A stretch of DNA of 64,000 bases from Xylanimonas cellulosilytica DSM 15894. GTDB lineage: Bacteria; Actinomycetota; Actinomycetes; Actinomycetales; Cellulomonadaceae. The stretch spans positions 3,596,001-3,660,000 of the forward strand of contig NC_013530.1 of assembly GCF_000024965.1 (NCBI RefSeq). Direction: 5' to 3'. This document shows positions 24,847 through 33,655 of this stretch, piece after piece (the stretch's first letter is position 1; every line of letters begins with the position of its first letter). The notes under the pieces are model-generated. The model saw only the letters and a program-made list of their open reading frames with translations. It was not told the origin of the DNA and did no database searches. A program made the position numbers and the translations under genes.

Positions 24847-25967
24847 CGGGGGTCCTCCGGCGTCGTCGGGGTGGTTTCGACAGGCTCAACCACCGGGAGG
24901 GCGGAGTCAACCACCGGGAGGGCGGGCTCGACCGGTGGGGTGGTTTCGACAGGCTCAACCACCGGAGGGGCGGGCTCGACCACCGGGGTCGCGGGGGTCG
25001 ATGCGCGGACGCGGCTGCGCAGGCGCGGGTCCGCGAGGTCGTTGAGGGACTCGCCCACGAGGGTCATCCCCAGGGCGACGATGACGATCGCCGTGCCGGG
25101 GAACACCGCCGTCCACCAGATGCCCGACGTGACGTCGGCGATGGCGCGCTGCAGGTCGTAGCCCCACTCGGCGGCCGCCGTCGGTTCGATGCCGAACCCG
25201 AGGAAGCCCAGACCGGCGAGGGTCAGGATCGCCTCGGAGGCGTTGAGCGTGACGATGAGCGGCAGCGTGCGGATGGAGTTGCGCAGCACGTGCCGGGTCA
25301 TGATCCGGCCGGGTCGCGTGCCGATGACGCGGGCCGCGTCGACGAACGCCTCCCCCTTGACGCGCAGCACCTCGGCCCGCACCACCCGCAGGTACTGCGG
25401 GACGAACACCACGGTGATGGCCAGCGCCGTCGCGCCGACACCACCCCACAGCGAGGACTCCCCGCCGGAGATGACGATGGCGCCGAGGATGGCGAGCAGC
25501 AGGGACGGGAACGCGTAGATCGCGTCGGCGACCAGCACCAGGACGCGGTCCACCCACCCGCCGAGGTACCCGGCCAGCAGGCCGAGCAGCACGCCCACGA
25601 CGATCGAGGCGAGGATCGCGGCGACGACGACGAGCAGCGCCGTCTGCGCTCCGTAGATGACGCGGGAGAGCACGTCGTACCCGCCCACCGTCGTGCCCAG
25701 CCAGTGGGAGGCCGACGGCGGCTGCTGCGCCCCGAACGTCTCGGTGCCGGACCGGAGCTGGCCGTACCCGTAGGGCGCCAGCAGGGGCGCGAACACCGCG
25801 ACCAGCACGAACAGGCCGGTGAGCACCAGCCCGGTGACCAGCATGCCGCGCTGCAGGCCCACGCTCTGGCGCAGCTGCCGCAGCACGGGCAGGCGCCGGT
25901 ACCAGGGGTCGTGGGTGGGCGCGGCCGCAGCCGTGCCGACGGGGCCGGCGGAGAGCACCTCGGCCAT
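24843..25967 (-). CDS. Oligopeptide-type ABC transporter permease (DppC-like) with repeat-coded tail
   Basis: The protein has 374 residues. Residues about 1-310 form a normal DppC permease: a hydrophobic helix near residue 40-60, GTTVGGYDVLSRVIYGAQTAL, and the EAA-type loop (EAFVDAARVIGTRPGRIMTRH) that contacts the ATPase. The last about 50 residues are not part of the family. They are Pro/Val/Glu/Thr-rich (VVEPVETTP twice, plus decayed copies) and come from family A units in the DNA. The tail faces the cytosol after the last helix and reaches the start of the ATPase gene. Two bases separate this gene from the DppB-like gene. Confidence 0.92.
   Translation of the reverse strand: MAEVLSAGPVGTAAAAPTHDPWYRRLPVLRQLRQSVGLQRGMLVTGLVLTGLFVLVAVFAPLLAPYGYGQLRSGTETFGAQQPPSASHWLGTTVGGYDVLSRVIYGAQTALLVVVAAILASIVVGVLLGLLAGYLGGWVDRVLVLVADAIYAFPSLLLAILGAIVISGGESSLWGGVGATALAITVVFVPQYLRVVRAEVLRVKGEAFVDAARVIGTRPGRIMTRHVLRNSIRTLPLIVTLNASEAILTLAGLGFLGFGIEPTAAAEWGYDLQRAIADVTSGIWWTAVFPGTAIVIVALGMTLVGESLNDLADPRLRSRVRASTPATPVVEPAPPVVEPVETTPPVEPALPVVDSALPVVEPVETTPTTPEDPR
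24870..24963. repeat. Family A units in the permease 3' end
   Basis: Full reverse units lie at 24870-24894 and 24939-24963. Decayed fragments (GAGTCAACCACCGGG, GGCTCGACCACCGGGG) lie between and after them. They encode the C-terminal VVEPVETT tail. Confidence 0.93.
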
Positions 25968-25968
25968 G

Positions 25969-27012
25969 TCAGTACCTCACCCTCGGGTCGACCACGGCGG
26001 CGATCACGTCGACCAGGAAGTTGGTCACCGCGACCACGACGGCCATGAGCGCGACGATGCCCTGCACGGCGACGAAGTCGCGCGCCTGCAGGTACTCGGA
26101 GAGCTGGAAGCCCAGCCCGCGCCACTCGAACGTCGTCTCGGTGAGCACGGCGCCCACCAGCAGCATGGCGATCTGCAGGCCCACCACCGTGATGATGGGG
26201 ATGAGCGCGGGACGCCACGCGTGCGCGGTCACGAGCCGCCGCTCCCCCACGCCGCGCGAGCGGGCGGCGTCGACGTACTCGCGGCCCAGCGTGCCGATCA
26301 TGTTGGTGCGCACGAGCCGCAGGAACACGCCCGCGGTGAGCAGGCCCAGGGCCGTCGCCGGCAGGGCGGCGTGCAGCAGCACGTCCCCGACGATGGCGGA
26401 GTCGCCGGTGCGCAGCGCGTCGATCAGCATGAACCCGGAGTCGGCGCCGGACTTGCGCAGCGCGATGTCGCCGGCGGTGGAGATGCGCCCCGCGACGGGG
26501 AACCACCCCAGCCCGACGGCGAAGATCAGCTTGAGCAGCAGGCCTGCGAAGAACACGGGCGTCGCGTACGCGAAGATCGCCAGGACGCGCAGCACGGCGT
26601 CGGGCCAGCGGTCGCGGAAGTACGCGGCCAGCATGCCCAGCGGGATGCCCAGCACGAGGGCCACGAGCACGGCGTAGACCGTGAGCTCGAGCGTCGCCGT
26701 GCCGTACGTCGTCAGCACCTCGGTGACGGGGCGGTTGTCGGACAGCGTGGTGCCGAAGTCGCCGCGGAACACGTTGCCGAGGTACTCGACGTACTGCACG
26801 AGGATCGGCCGGTCGTAGCCCGCCGCGTGGATGCGCTCGGCGAGCTGGTCTGCCGTGAGACGGCCGCCCAGGGCGGCCGTGATGGGGTCACCGGTGGCGC
26901 GCATGAGCACGAACACAGCGGTGACCAGGATGAACACCGTGGGGATGATCAGCAGGAAGCGCACCAGGAGATACCGTCCCAGTGCGCCTCCTGCCGTGGA
27001 GCGGCGAGCCAC
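25969..27012 (-). CDS. Oligopeptide-type ABC transporter permease (DppB-like)
   Basis: The 347-residue polytopic protein starts with a single helix (YLLVRFLLIIPTVFILVTAVFVLM), has a periplasmic-side domain typical of DppB, and then helices around the EAA loop EYVDAARSRGVGERRLVTAHAWRPAL. The final DVIAAVVDPRVRY ending is the standard DppB C terminus. It forms the import channel with the DppC-like subunit. An 11-bp gap separates it from the substrate-binding protein gene upstream, indicating a single operon. Confidence 0.93.
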   Translation of the reverse strand: MARRSTAGGALGRYLLVRFLLIIPTVFILVTAVFVLMRATGDPITAALGGRLTADQLAERIHAAGYDRPILVQYVEYLGNVFRGDFGTTLSDNRPVTEVLTTYGTATLELTVYAVLVALVLGIPLGMLAAYFRDRWPDAVLRVLAIFAYATPVFFAGLLLKLIFAVGLGWFPVAGRISTAGDIALRKSGADSGFMLIDALRTGDSAIVGDVLLHAALPATALGLLTAGVFLRLVRTNMIGTLGREYVDAARSRGVGERRLVTAHAWRPALIPIITVVGLQIAMLLVGAVLTETTFEWRGLGFQLSEYLQARDFVAVQGIVALMAVVVAVTNFLVDVIAAVVDPRVRY

Positions 27013-27022
27013 GAGAGGGTCG

Positions 27023-28675
27023 TCAGCCCTTGGCCAGCGCGCCGTAGCGGAACTTGAACGACGGGTCGAGCGTGTCCTCCGTGCCGGTCACACCGGTCCG
27101 CACGACGGCGGTCTGCGCGCCCTGCAGGTAGGGGACGGTCGAGAGCTCGGCCGCGACCGCGTCCTGGATCTGGCCGATGAGGTCGGCTCGCGTGTCCGGG
27201 TCGCCCTCGACGCCCTGGGCCTGGATGAGAGCGTCCACCGCAGGGTTGCTGTAGTGGTTGGCCAGGAAGTTCTCCGTGAGGAAGAACGGCGTCAGGTAGT
27301 TGTCGGCGTCCGAGTAGTCCGGGAACCAGCCGAGCTGGTAGGCCGGGTAGACGTCGGAGCTGCGGTCCTTGGAGTACTGCACCCACTCGGTGGTCTGCAG
27401 GTTGACGGCGAACAGCCCGTCAGCCTCGAGCTGGTCCTTGATCAGGGCGTACTCGTCGCCCGACGACGGACCGTAGTGGTCGTTCGAGTACTGCAGGGAG
27501 AGCTGCACCGGGGTCTCGACGCCCGCGGCGGCGAGGCGCTCCGCGGCCTTCTCGGCCGAGGGTCCGCCCTCACCGTCGCCGTACAGGTCCTTGAGGGACT
27601 CCGTCGCGCCGGTCAGGCCGTCCGGCACGTACGAGTACAGCGGCGTGTAGGTGCCCTTGTAGACCTGCTCGGCGATGGTGTCGCGGTCGATGAGGTCCGC
27701 GACCGCGTGCCGCACCGCGAGCGCCTTGCCCGCGTCGGCCTCGGGGGTCGCCGCGCCGTAGGGCTGCGTGTCGAAGTTGAAGGTGATGTAGCGGATCTCG
27801 CCGCCCGGCCCGTTGATGACCTCGACGTCGTCGTTCCCCTCGAGGCTGGCGACGTCGGTCGCGGACAGCGAGCGGAACGCCACGTCGATGGAGCCCTGCT
27901 CGATCTCGAGCTTGAGGTTGGAGGCGTCGGCGAAGTACCGGACGTTGACCTCGGGGGTCTTCGCGGCGCCGAGGATGCCCTGGTAGCCCTCGTAGGCCTC
28001 GTAGCTGACGAGCTCGTTGAGCGAGTAGCTCGTGATCGTGTACTGGCCGGCGAACGCGTTGCCGTCCACGATCGTGGCGTCGGGGGTCACGGCGTCGGCC
28101 GCGAACACCTCCTCGTCGACGATCGGGCCGACGGGCGAGGACAGCACCTGCGGGAAGGTCTGGTCGTTGCCCGACTTGAGGTGGAAGACGACGGTGGTCT
28201 CGTCGGGCGCCTCGACGGAGTCGAGGTTCCACAGCAGGGACGACGGGCCGTTGTCGGCGGCGATCGCGACCTGGCGGTCGAACGTGAACTTCACGTCGGA
28301 GGAGGTCAGGTCGTTGCCGTTGGCCCACTTCAGGCCCGGCTTGAGCGTCACCGTGTACTCGGTGGGCGACGTGAACTCGGCCGACTCGGCGATGTCCGGC
28401 TCGACGTCCGGGCTGCCCAGGGGCGTGTTGAGCAGGAACGGGTACACCTGGTTCATGACGGCGAACGAGCCGTTGTCGTACGACCCGGCCGGGTCGAGCG
28501 ACGTGACCTTGTCGGTGGTGCCGATGGTCAGCGAGCCGCCGCCGTCGGCAGCGGTGCCCTCGCCGTCGTCGTTGGCGTTGCCGCTGCTCGCACACGCGGT
28601 CAGCGCCAGCGCGACGGCAGCGATCCCTGCTGCGGCCGTCAGCGGCCGTCCCCGGAAGGCTCGGTCTGAGCTCAT
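27023..28675 (-). CDS. Family 5 extracellular substrate-binding lipoprotein of the ABC importer
   Basis: The 550-residue protein begins with a lipoprotein signal peptide ending LALTAC, then a Gly/Asp/Glu linker. The SBP_bac_5 core starts at SLTIGTTDKVTSLDPAGSYD, with FLLNTPLGSPDVEPDIAESAEF, YTVTLKPGLKWANGNDLTSSDVKFTFDR and QLGWFPDYSDADNYLTPFF. Such proteins capture peptides, nickel or glycans at the outer face of the membrane and deliver them to the permeases. It is first in the operon, behind a promoter at 28723-28752 and a GAGAGGGGA ribosome site. Confidence 0.93.
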   Translation of the reverse strand: MSSDRAFRGRPLTAAAGIAAVALALTACASSGNANDDGEGTAADGGGSLTIGTTDKVTSLDPAGSYDNGSFAVMNQVYPFLLNTPLGSPDVEPDIAESAEFTSPTEYTVTLKPGLKWANGNDLTSSDVKFTFDRQVAIAADNGPSSLLWNLDSVEAPDETTVVFHLKSGNDQTFPQVLSSPVGPIVDEEVFAADAVTPDATIVDGNAFAGQYTITSYSLNELVSYEAYEGYQGILGAAKTPEVNVRYFADASNLKLEIEQGSIDVAFRSLSATDVASLEGNDDVEVINGPGGEIRYITFNFDTQPYGAATPEADAGKALAVRHAVADLIDRDTIAEQVYKGTYTPLYSYVPDGLTGATESLKDLYGDGEGGPSAEKAAERLAAAGVETPVQLSLQYSNDHYGPSSGDEYALIKDQLEADGLFAVNLQTTEWVQYSKDRSSDVYPAYQLGWFPDYSDADNYLTPFFLTENFLANHYSNPAVDALIQAQGVEGDPDTRADLIGQIQDAVAAELSTVPYLQGAQTAVVRTGVTGTEDTLDPSFKFRYGALAKG

Positions 28676-28722
28676 GGTGGGTCCCCTCTCGAAGTCCGCG
28701 GTGATGCCCCGCGGTGCGGAGG

Positions 28723-28752
28723 TTCTAACACGAAAGATTCACGTTTGGACAA
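28723..28752 (-). promoter_or_regulatory. Predicted promoter of the ABC importer operon
   Basis: On the minus strand TTGTCC (28747-28752) and TTAGAA (28723-28728) are separated by 18 bases, and the substrate-binding protein ATG is about 48 bases downstream. The region is noticeably AT-richer than its surroundings. Confidence 0.45.
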
Positions 28753-28837
28753 TCTCGCTGGCGTTCGTGATGACACCGTGACACCCGGACACGCCAACCC
28801 CCGGCCCAGCCCACACCACCGACCTACACTGCAGGAC

Positions 28838-31417
28838 ATGCCCGAGACGGTCCCTCCTGGCGCGCCTGCAACCCCTTCGGGTCCGCAGACCGCTGCCCTG
28901 CGGGCCGTGCTCTTCGACGAGGCGGCCCCGCCCGACTCGGAGCTGGTCCGCGTCGTCGACACGCCTGAGCGCCGCGTGCGCCACCCGTCCGACGTCGTGG
29001 GGATGATCGCCTCGGCGCTGGGGATCGCGCTGGTGCTGGTGCTGTCCGTCGTCGCGCACGGCACCACGCAGGGCGTGACGGAGGACGTCCAGGACTTCGC
29101 GACGGTGCTCGGGCAGCTCCTCGTGGTCCCCGTCAACGTGCTCGAGGGTCTGGTCACCATCGTCCTGCCCGTCGCCGTGCTCATCGAGCTCGGCGTGCGC
29201 CGGCTGGGCCGGCAGGTCGTCGAGTCGATCGCCGCGGCCGCGTTGGGCCTGGTCATGGGCGTCCTCGCGCTGGTGCTGGTCCGCGAGTTCGGGTCGCCCG
29301 AGTTCATCGGCGGCCTGTCGATCACCGATGGCAAGAACGCCAGCCACCTGGCCATCCCGGCCTACGTCTCGGCGGTCGCCGCGATGCTGACCGTCGCCGG
29401 GCCGCGCACGCGCCGTCGGACGGTGCGGTGGTCCTGGAACGTGCTGATCATCGCGCTGCTCGTCGTGCTCATCACCAACCAGGTGTCCCTGCCGGGCGCC
29501 CTGCTGACGCTGCTGCTGGGCCGGCTCGCGGGGCAGGCCGTGCAGTACCTCTCCGGGGTGCGTTCCGAGCGTGCGTACGGTCCCGCGCTGGTCCAGGCGG
29601 TGCGCCGGGCTGGCTTCCGCCCGACGGCGCTGGTGCGCGTGCGCGACCTCGGGACGGCGTCGGGCGTCGACGACCTCGGGCGCATCGAGGACGTCGTCGC
29701 CGTCACCCGGTCCTCGGACCCGGCCGCCGTCGCGCTCACCCGGGCGGGCGACAACCGCGTCTACGCGATGGTCGACGACGACGGCGTCCGCCGCGACGTC
29801 GTCGTGCTCGACGGCGACCGGCAGGTCGTGGGCGCCGTGACCCGGATGTGGCAGGCGCTGCGCATGCGCGGGCTCGAAGGCCGCGCCGAGATCTCCCTCA
29901 AGTCCGTCGCCGAGCGCACCGCGCTGCTGTCCTACGCGGCCGCGGGCGCGGGCGTGCGCACCCCCCGGCTGCTGGGCATCGGCATGGCCGAGGACTCCGC
30001 GGCGCTCGTGCTGGAGCACGCCCGCGGTGCCGTCTCCCTGCGCGACCTGCCCGACGTCGAGCTGGAGGGCGAGCGCGGCGACGCCGTGCTCGCCGAGGCG
30101 TGGGAGCAGCTGCGCCGGGCGCACACGGCCGGGCTCACCCACCACCAGCTCACCTCCGACGTGCTGCTCGTCCACCGCGATGAGGACGACGACCCGCACG
30201 TGTGGATCACCGGCTGGGAGCAGGGCGAGATCGCCTCCTCCACGCTCGCGCGGCGGCTCGACCTCACCCAGCTCCTCTCGCTGCTGGCGCTGCGGGTCGG
30301 GGCACGCCGCGCCGTCGCCAGCGCCGTGAAGGCCCTGCCGGACAGCGACATCGGCGCCATCGGCCCCCTGCTGCAGACCATCGCGCTGCCCACCGACACG
30401 CGCGTCGAGATGCGGCGCGCCAAGGGCCTCATCGACGAGCTGCGCACCGCGATCGTCGAGCGCCTGCCCGAGGCGAGCGTCCAGCCCACGCGCCTCGCCC
30501 GGTTCGGGGCGCGCACCGTCATCATGCTGACGCTCACGATCGTGGCCGTCGTCGCCGTCGTCACCACCATCAACTTCGACGAGATCCAGACCGCGCTCGG
30601 CGACGCCAACCCGTGGTGGATGGCGGTGTCGTTCGCCCTCGCGGGGATCACCTGGTTCGGGGCGGCGCTGACCCTCGTGGCGTTCACCCCGGGCAAGGTG
30701 CCGATCCTGCGGGCCACGCTCGCGCAGATGGCCGGGTCGTTCGTCGCGCTCGCCACCCCCGCCGGCATCGGGCCCGCCGCGCTCAACCTGCGGTTCCTGT
30801 CGCGGCGCGGCGTCTCCGTCCCGATGGCCGTCGCGACCGTCGCCCTCGTGCAGATCTCGCAGGTCGTCGTCACCGTCGCGCTGCTCATCGTCATCTCGCT
30901 CGCCAGCGGGTCGGGCGCCCTGGTGCAGCTCCCCTCGACGACGATCCTGCTCGCCGTCGCCATCACCGCCGTCGTCGTCCTCGCGCTGCTGCTGGTGCCG
31001 TGGGTGCGGCGCTGGGCCTGGGACAAGGCCCGGCCGACGCTCGAACAGGTGTGGCCCCGCCTGTCGCAGATGCTCGGGCAGCCCACCCGGCTGGCCGCCG
31101 GCCTGGGCGGCAACGTCATCATGACCATGGGTTACGTGCTGGCGTTCGACGCCGCCCTGCACGCGTTCGGGCACCGGCTGAGCATCGTCGACGTCGCCGT
31201 CGTGTACCTGGTGGGCAACACCATCGGTGCCCTCATCCCGACGCCCGGCGGCCTCGGCGGCGTCGAGGCCGCCCTCGTCGGCGGCCTCACCGCGGCCGGC
31301 ATCCCGTCCGCCATCGCCGTGTCGGTGACGTTCCTCTTCCGCTTCGTGTCGTACTGGGTCCGCGTCCCCATCGGCTGGATGGCCATGCGCTATCTGGAGA
31401 AGAAGAACGACCTGTAA
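28838..31417 (+). CDS. Membrane protein fusing a kinase-like domain to a flippase-like (LPG synthase TM) domain
   Basis: The protein has 859 residues. The N-terminal third has about six membrane helices. The middle (about residues 270-500) resembles a degraded protein-kinase fold: LLSYAAAGAGVRTPRLLG, AALVLEHARG, and HTAGLTHHQLTSDVLLVH in place of a catalytic HxD loop. The catalytic aspartate and DFG are not evident, so it is probably a pseudokinase. The C-terminal part is the lysylphosphatidylglycerol synthase TM/UPF0104 family (PF03706), with MAGSFVALATPAGIGPAALNLRF and NTIGALIPTPGGLGGVEAAL. The start is ATG 28838, just after a TACACT -10-like box, so the transcript may be nearly leaderless. 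A lipid-flipping role is inferred. Confidence 0.8.
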   Translation: MPETVPPGAPATPSGPQTAALRAVLFDEAAPPDSELVRVVDTPERRVRHPSDVVGMIASALGIALVLVLSVVAHGTTQGVTEDVQDFATVLGQLLVVPVNVLEGLVTIVLPVAVLIELGVRRLGRQVVESIAAAALGLVMGVLALVLVREFGSPEFIGGLSITDGKNASHLAIPAYVSAVAAMLTVAGPRTRRRTVRWSWNVLIIALLVVLITNQVSLPGALLTLLLGRLAGQAVQYLSGVRSERAYGPALVQAVRRAGFRPTALVRVRDLGTASGVDDLGRIEDVVAVTRSSDPAAVALTRAGDNRVYAMVDDDGVRRDVVVLDGDRQVVGAVTRMWQALRMRGLEGRAEISLKSVAERTALLSYAAAGAGVRTPRLLGIGMAEDSAALVLEHARGAVSLRDLPDVELEGERGDAVLAEAWEQLRRAHTAGLTHHQLTSDVLLVHRDEDDDPHVWITGWEQGEIASSTLARRLDLTQLLSLLALRVGARRAVASAVKALPDSDIGAIGPLLQTIALPTDTRVEMRRAKGLIDELRTAIVERLPEASVQPTRLARFGARTVIMLTLTIVAVVAVVTTINFDEIQTALGDANPWWMAVSFALAGITWFGAALTLVAFTPGKVPILRATLAQMAGSFVALATPAGIGPAALNLRFLSRRGVSVPMAVATVALVQISQVVVTVALLIVISLASGSGALVQLPSTTILLAVAITAVVVLALLLVPWVRRWAWDKARPTLEQVWPRLSQMLGQPTRLAAGLGGNVIMTMGYVLAFDAALHAFGHRLSIVDVAVVYLVGNTIGALIPTPGGLGGVEAALVGGLTAAGIPSAIAVSVTFLFRFVSYWVRVPIGWMAMRYLEKKNDL

Positions 31418-31465
31418 GGGCCTGAGCAGCGCACACGCTGCGGCACCTTGCCGCTGCAGCTAGCC

Positions 31466-31481
31466 GTGAACTACAGTTCAC
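31466..31481. promoter_or_regulatory. Palindromic operator of the toxin-antitoxin pair
   Basis: GTGAACT-AC-AGTTCAC is a perfect seven-base inverted repeat ending two bases before the toxin ATG. TACAGT inside it may be the -10 box, which would make the message leaderless. No ribosome site precedes the ATG. Repression by the helix-turn-helix antitoxin is the likely function. Confidence 0.65.
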
Positions 31482-31483
31482 AC

Positions 31484-31786
31484 ATGGTCGAAGTTGTCCG
31501 CACTGGCACCTTCGACCGCTGGCTTCGCAACCTCAAGGACCGCCGGGCACGTGCGCGCATCCAGGTCCGCATCGACCGCCTCAGGTCGGGAAACCCTGGA
31601 GACGTCAAGACCGTCGGGCACGGCGTGTCCGAGCTGCGGATCCACTTCGGCCCCGGATACCGGGTGTACCTGCTCCAGCAGGACAACACCTACGTCGTTC
31701 TGCTCTGCGGCGGCGACAAGAGCAGCCAAGCGAGCGACATCGCCACCGCCCGCAGCCTCGCCGACGAATGGAGGACCAGATCATGA
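31484..31786 (+). CDS. RelE/HigB-type toxin
   Basis: This 100-residue protein has the compact RelE/ParE superfamily shape of the addiction-module killer family: FDRWLRNLKDRRARARIQVRIDRLRSGNPGD, then SELRIHFGPGYRVYLLQQ, and a final VVLLCGGDKSSQASDIATA. Members usually cleave mRNA at the ribosome. The toxin gene comes first and the antitoxin second, as in HigBA. The stop codon overlaps the antitoxin ATG (ATGA). The start is ATG 31484; no Shine-Dalgarno sequence precedes it. Confidence 0.88.
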   Translation: MVEVVRTGTFDRWLRNLKDRRARARIQVRIDRLRSGNPGDVKTVGHGVSELRIHFGPGYRVYLLQQDNTYVVLLCGGDKSSQASDIATARSLADEWRTRS

Positions 31787-32082
31787 ACGCCGAAGAGACG
31801 TTCGACCGCTACGACAGTGCCGATTACCTCACCGACGCGGACGACGCTGCCGCATACCTGGAGGCGGCTCTGGAGGAGGCCGGCGACGACCCCGCCTTCA
31901 TCGCCCAGGCGCTCGGGACCATCGCCCGCTCGGGCAACATGAGCGAACTCGCTCGCCGCGTCGGAGTCTCTCGCGAAGGCCTCTACAAGGCCCTCGCCTC
32001 CGATGGGAACCCCAGCTTCGCAACAGTCGTCAAGGTCGCCAAGGCACTCGGGCTGTCCATCCACTTCGAGCCCGCGGCCTGA
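31783..32082 (+). CDS. HigA-type antitoxin (helix-turn-helix)
   Basis: The 99-residue protein has an acidic N-terminal half (ADDAAAYLEAALEEAGDDPAF), likely the toxin-binding part. An HTH follows in the C-terminal half (MSELARRVGVSREGLYKALASDGNPSFATVVKVAKALGL). It is the probable repressor of the palindrome at 31466-31481. A GAGGACC ribosome site within the toxin gene and the ATGA overlap indicate coupled translation. Confidence 0.88.
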   Translation: MNAEETFDRYDSADYLTDADDAAAYLEAALEEAGDDPAFIAQALGTIARSGNMSELARRVGVSREGLYKALASDGNPSFATVVKVAKALGLSIHFEPAA

Positions 32083-32110
32083 CCTCCGCAAACGCTGAGC
32101 AGACATGCGA

Positions 32111-32142
32111 CGGCCCGCCCCCGCCGTGGCGGGGGCGGGCCG
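32111..32142. terminator. Bidirectional hairpin between antitoxin and HU genes
   Basis: A perfect 15-base stem with a two-base GT tip (CGGCCCGCCCCCGCC and its complement) lies between the convergent antitoxin and HU genes, six bases after the HU stop. It has no U-run, but stems like this serve as terminators in GC-rich actinobacteria. Confidence 0.75.
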
Positions 32143-32148
32143 GTCAGC

Positions 32149-32430
32149 TCACTCGGAGACGGCCTTCTTCAGGACCGAACCGGCGGAGACCTTCACGCCG
32201 AAGCCGGCGGGGATCTGGATCTCCTCGCCCGTGCGTGGGTTGCGACCCGTGCGGGCGGCACGCTCGACGCGCTCGATCGAGAGCAGGCCCGTGAGCTTCA
32301 CGGCCTCGCCCTTGGCGAGCGACTCGACGAGCACCTCCTGGAACGCGTTGAGCGCGTCCTCGGCCTGAGCCTTGGTGAGCTCAGACTTGGCAGCGATCGC
32401 CGAGACGAGCTCGGACTTGTTGAGCGACAT
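32149..32430 (-). CDS. hup: HU family nucleoid protein
   Basis: The 93-residue protein matches HU along its length: MSLNKSELVSAIAAKSELTK, the helical body, then the beta-arm region RAARTGRNPRTGEEIQIPA that grips the DNA minor groove. It lacks the long lysine/alanine-rich tail found in many actinobacterial HU proteins such as mycobacterial HupB, so it is the short form. The ATG has a GAAGGGA ribosome site. Expression is probably monocistronic, ending in the strong hairpin downstream. Confidence 0.95.
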   Translation of the reverse strand: MSLNKSELVSAIAAKSELTKAQAEDALNAFQEVLVESLAKGEAVKLTGLLSIERVERAARTGRNPRTGEEIQIPAGFGVKVSAGSVLKKAVSE

Positions 32431-32524
32431 GCGATTCCCTTCGTTGTCACGTGCTCCACGGCGTATCGCCGGGAGACTGGAGCCACCTTAGGGAACTTCG
32501 GCAGAAATCCGCGACTTCTCGCGG

Positions 32525-33637
32525 TTGTGTCTGACTGGTGGTGCCGCATGGCGTTGCGGCGGCTGTCGCCGCGTTCGCCGCGCGCGTCCGTCCGAGCGGG
32601 GTCACGATGGGGCAGATCCGCCTCGGGAGGTCCCCCTGCGCCGTGCTCGTCCGTGGTCCGTCGGCGCCGTCGTCGTCACGACGACGGCGTTGCTGGTCGT
32701 CGCCACCAGCAGGCCCGACGGCGCGACGGCGCCCACACCGGACCCGCGACCGGCCGCCGTCACGCTCGTGCAGGTCATGGCGCCCGACGACGCGGCGTCA
32801 CGCGGCACGGACCGACGGGTCCCGGACGCGGAGACAGCCGAACGGACGGCGGCCGGGCGGACGACCGACCGGCGGGCGGCGGGGACTGCCGTCGACCGCG
32901 ACGGCAACGGGCTGAGCCGTGCGGACCTCGCGTGGGCGCAGCGCCTGACCGCGCAGGCGGAAGCCTGGTTCCGGGCGCACCCGGAGGCGGTCCCCTCGGC
33001 CGAGCCATCGAGCTCACCGTCGCCGTCGCCGACACCCTCACCGACCGCGGAGGCCCCGCCCGAGGCTGCGGCACCGGAGCCGGACGAGCCGGCGGTCACG
33101 AAGACGCCGGGCGCGACGAAGCCTGCCGTCGTCGACGAACCGGTCGCGCCCGAGCCCGCCGCGCCGGCCCCGGAACCACCCGTCGAGCAGCCGCCCGCCG
33201 AGGCCCCGCCGGAACCGGCGCCCGCGCCCCCGGACTACCGCGCCGAGGCCGAAGCGTTCCTCGACACCCTGCCGGGCGGGGCGACGGCGACGATCGAGTG
33301 GGGTGACCCGAACGGCCACCTGGGCGGGGTGTGGATCCCCGGCTCGGAGACGATCATCCTCAACGCGGCGCGCCTCGACGGGCGCCTGGAGCGCACCAAG
33401 GACGTGCTGCGGCACGAGATCGGTCACGTGCACCAGAACCGCGCGATGGCGGCAGCGGGAGTGTCGCTGGCCGACTTCGAGGCACGCCTGGACGCCCTCT
33501 TCGACGGCCAGGGCATCGAACGCTCCGCGGACGCGATCGCCCTGCTGCTGGGCGCCGGCTCCGTCCGCTACTCCAGCTCGTTCACGGACGCCCAGTACGA
33601 CGCAGCCCGCACCCTCCTACAAGACCGCATCCCCTGA
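32525..33637 (+). CDS. Membrane-anchored protein with Pro-rich linker and HExGH metallopeptidase-like domain
   Basis: The conserved part is C-terminal: VLRHEIGHVHQN (HExxH zinc motif), followed about 30 residues later by IERSADAIALLL, which could supply a third ligand in an ExxAD pattern. Before it come a predicted membrane helix (WSVGAVVVTTTALLVVATS), a variable region and a long Pro/Ala/Glu linker (about residues 155-240), so the domain should sit outside the cell. The start is uncertain. The frame opens at 32492 and contains no ATG or GTG before the helix. The TTG at 32525 is the only standard candidate, and it has no ribosome site. The substrate is unknown. Confidence 0.65.
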   Translation: MCLTGGAAWRCGGCRRVRRARPSERGHDGADPPREVPLRRARPWSVGAVVVTTTALLVVATSRPDGATAPTPDPRPAAVTLVQVMAPDDAASRGTDRRVPDAETAERTAAGRTTDRRAAGTAVDRDGNGLSRADLAWAQRLTAQAEAWFRAHPEAVPSAEPSSSPSPSPTPSPTAEAPPEAAAPEPDEPAVTKTPGATKPAVVDEPVAPEPAAPAPEPPVEQPPAEAPPEPAPAPPDYRAEAEAFLDTLPGGATATIEWGDPNGHLGGVWIPGSETIILNAARLDGRLERTKDVLRHEIGHVHQNRAMAAAGVSLADFEARLDALFDGQGIERSADAIALLLGAGSVRYSSSFTDAQYDAARTLLQDRIP

Positions 33638-33655
33638 CCCGTCCCGTGGCGGGAG

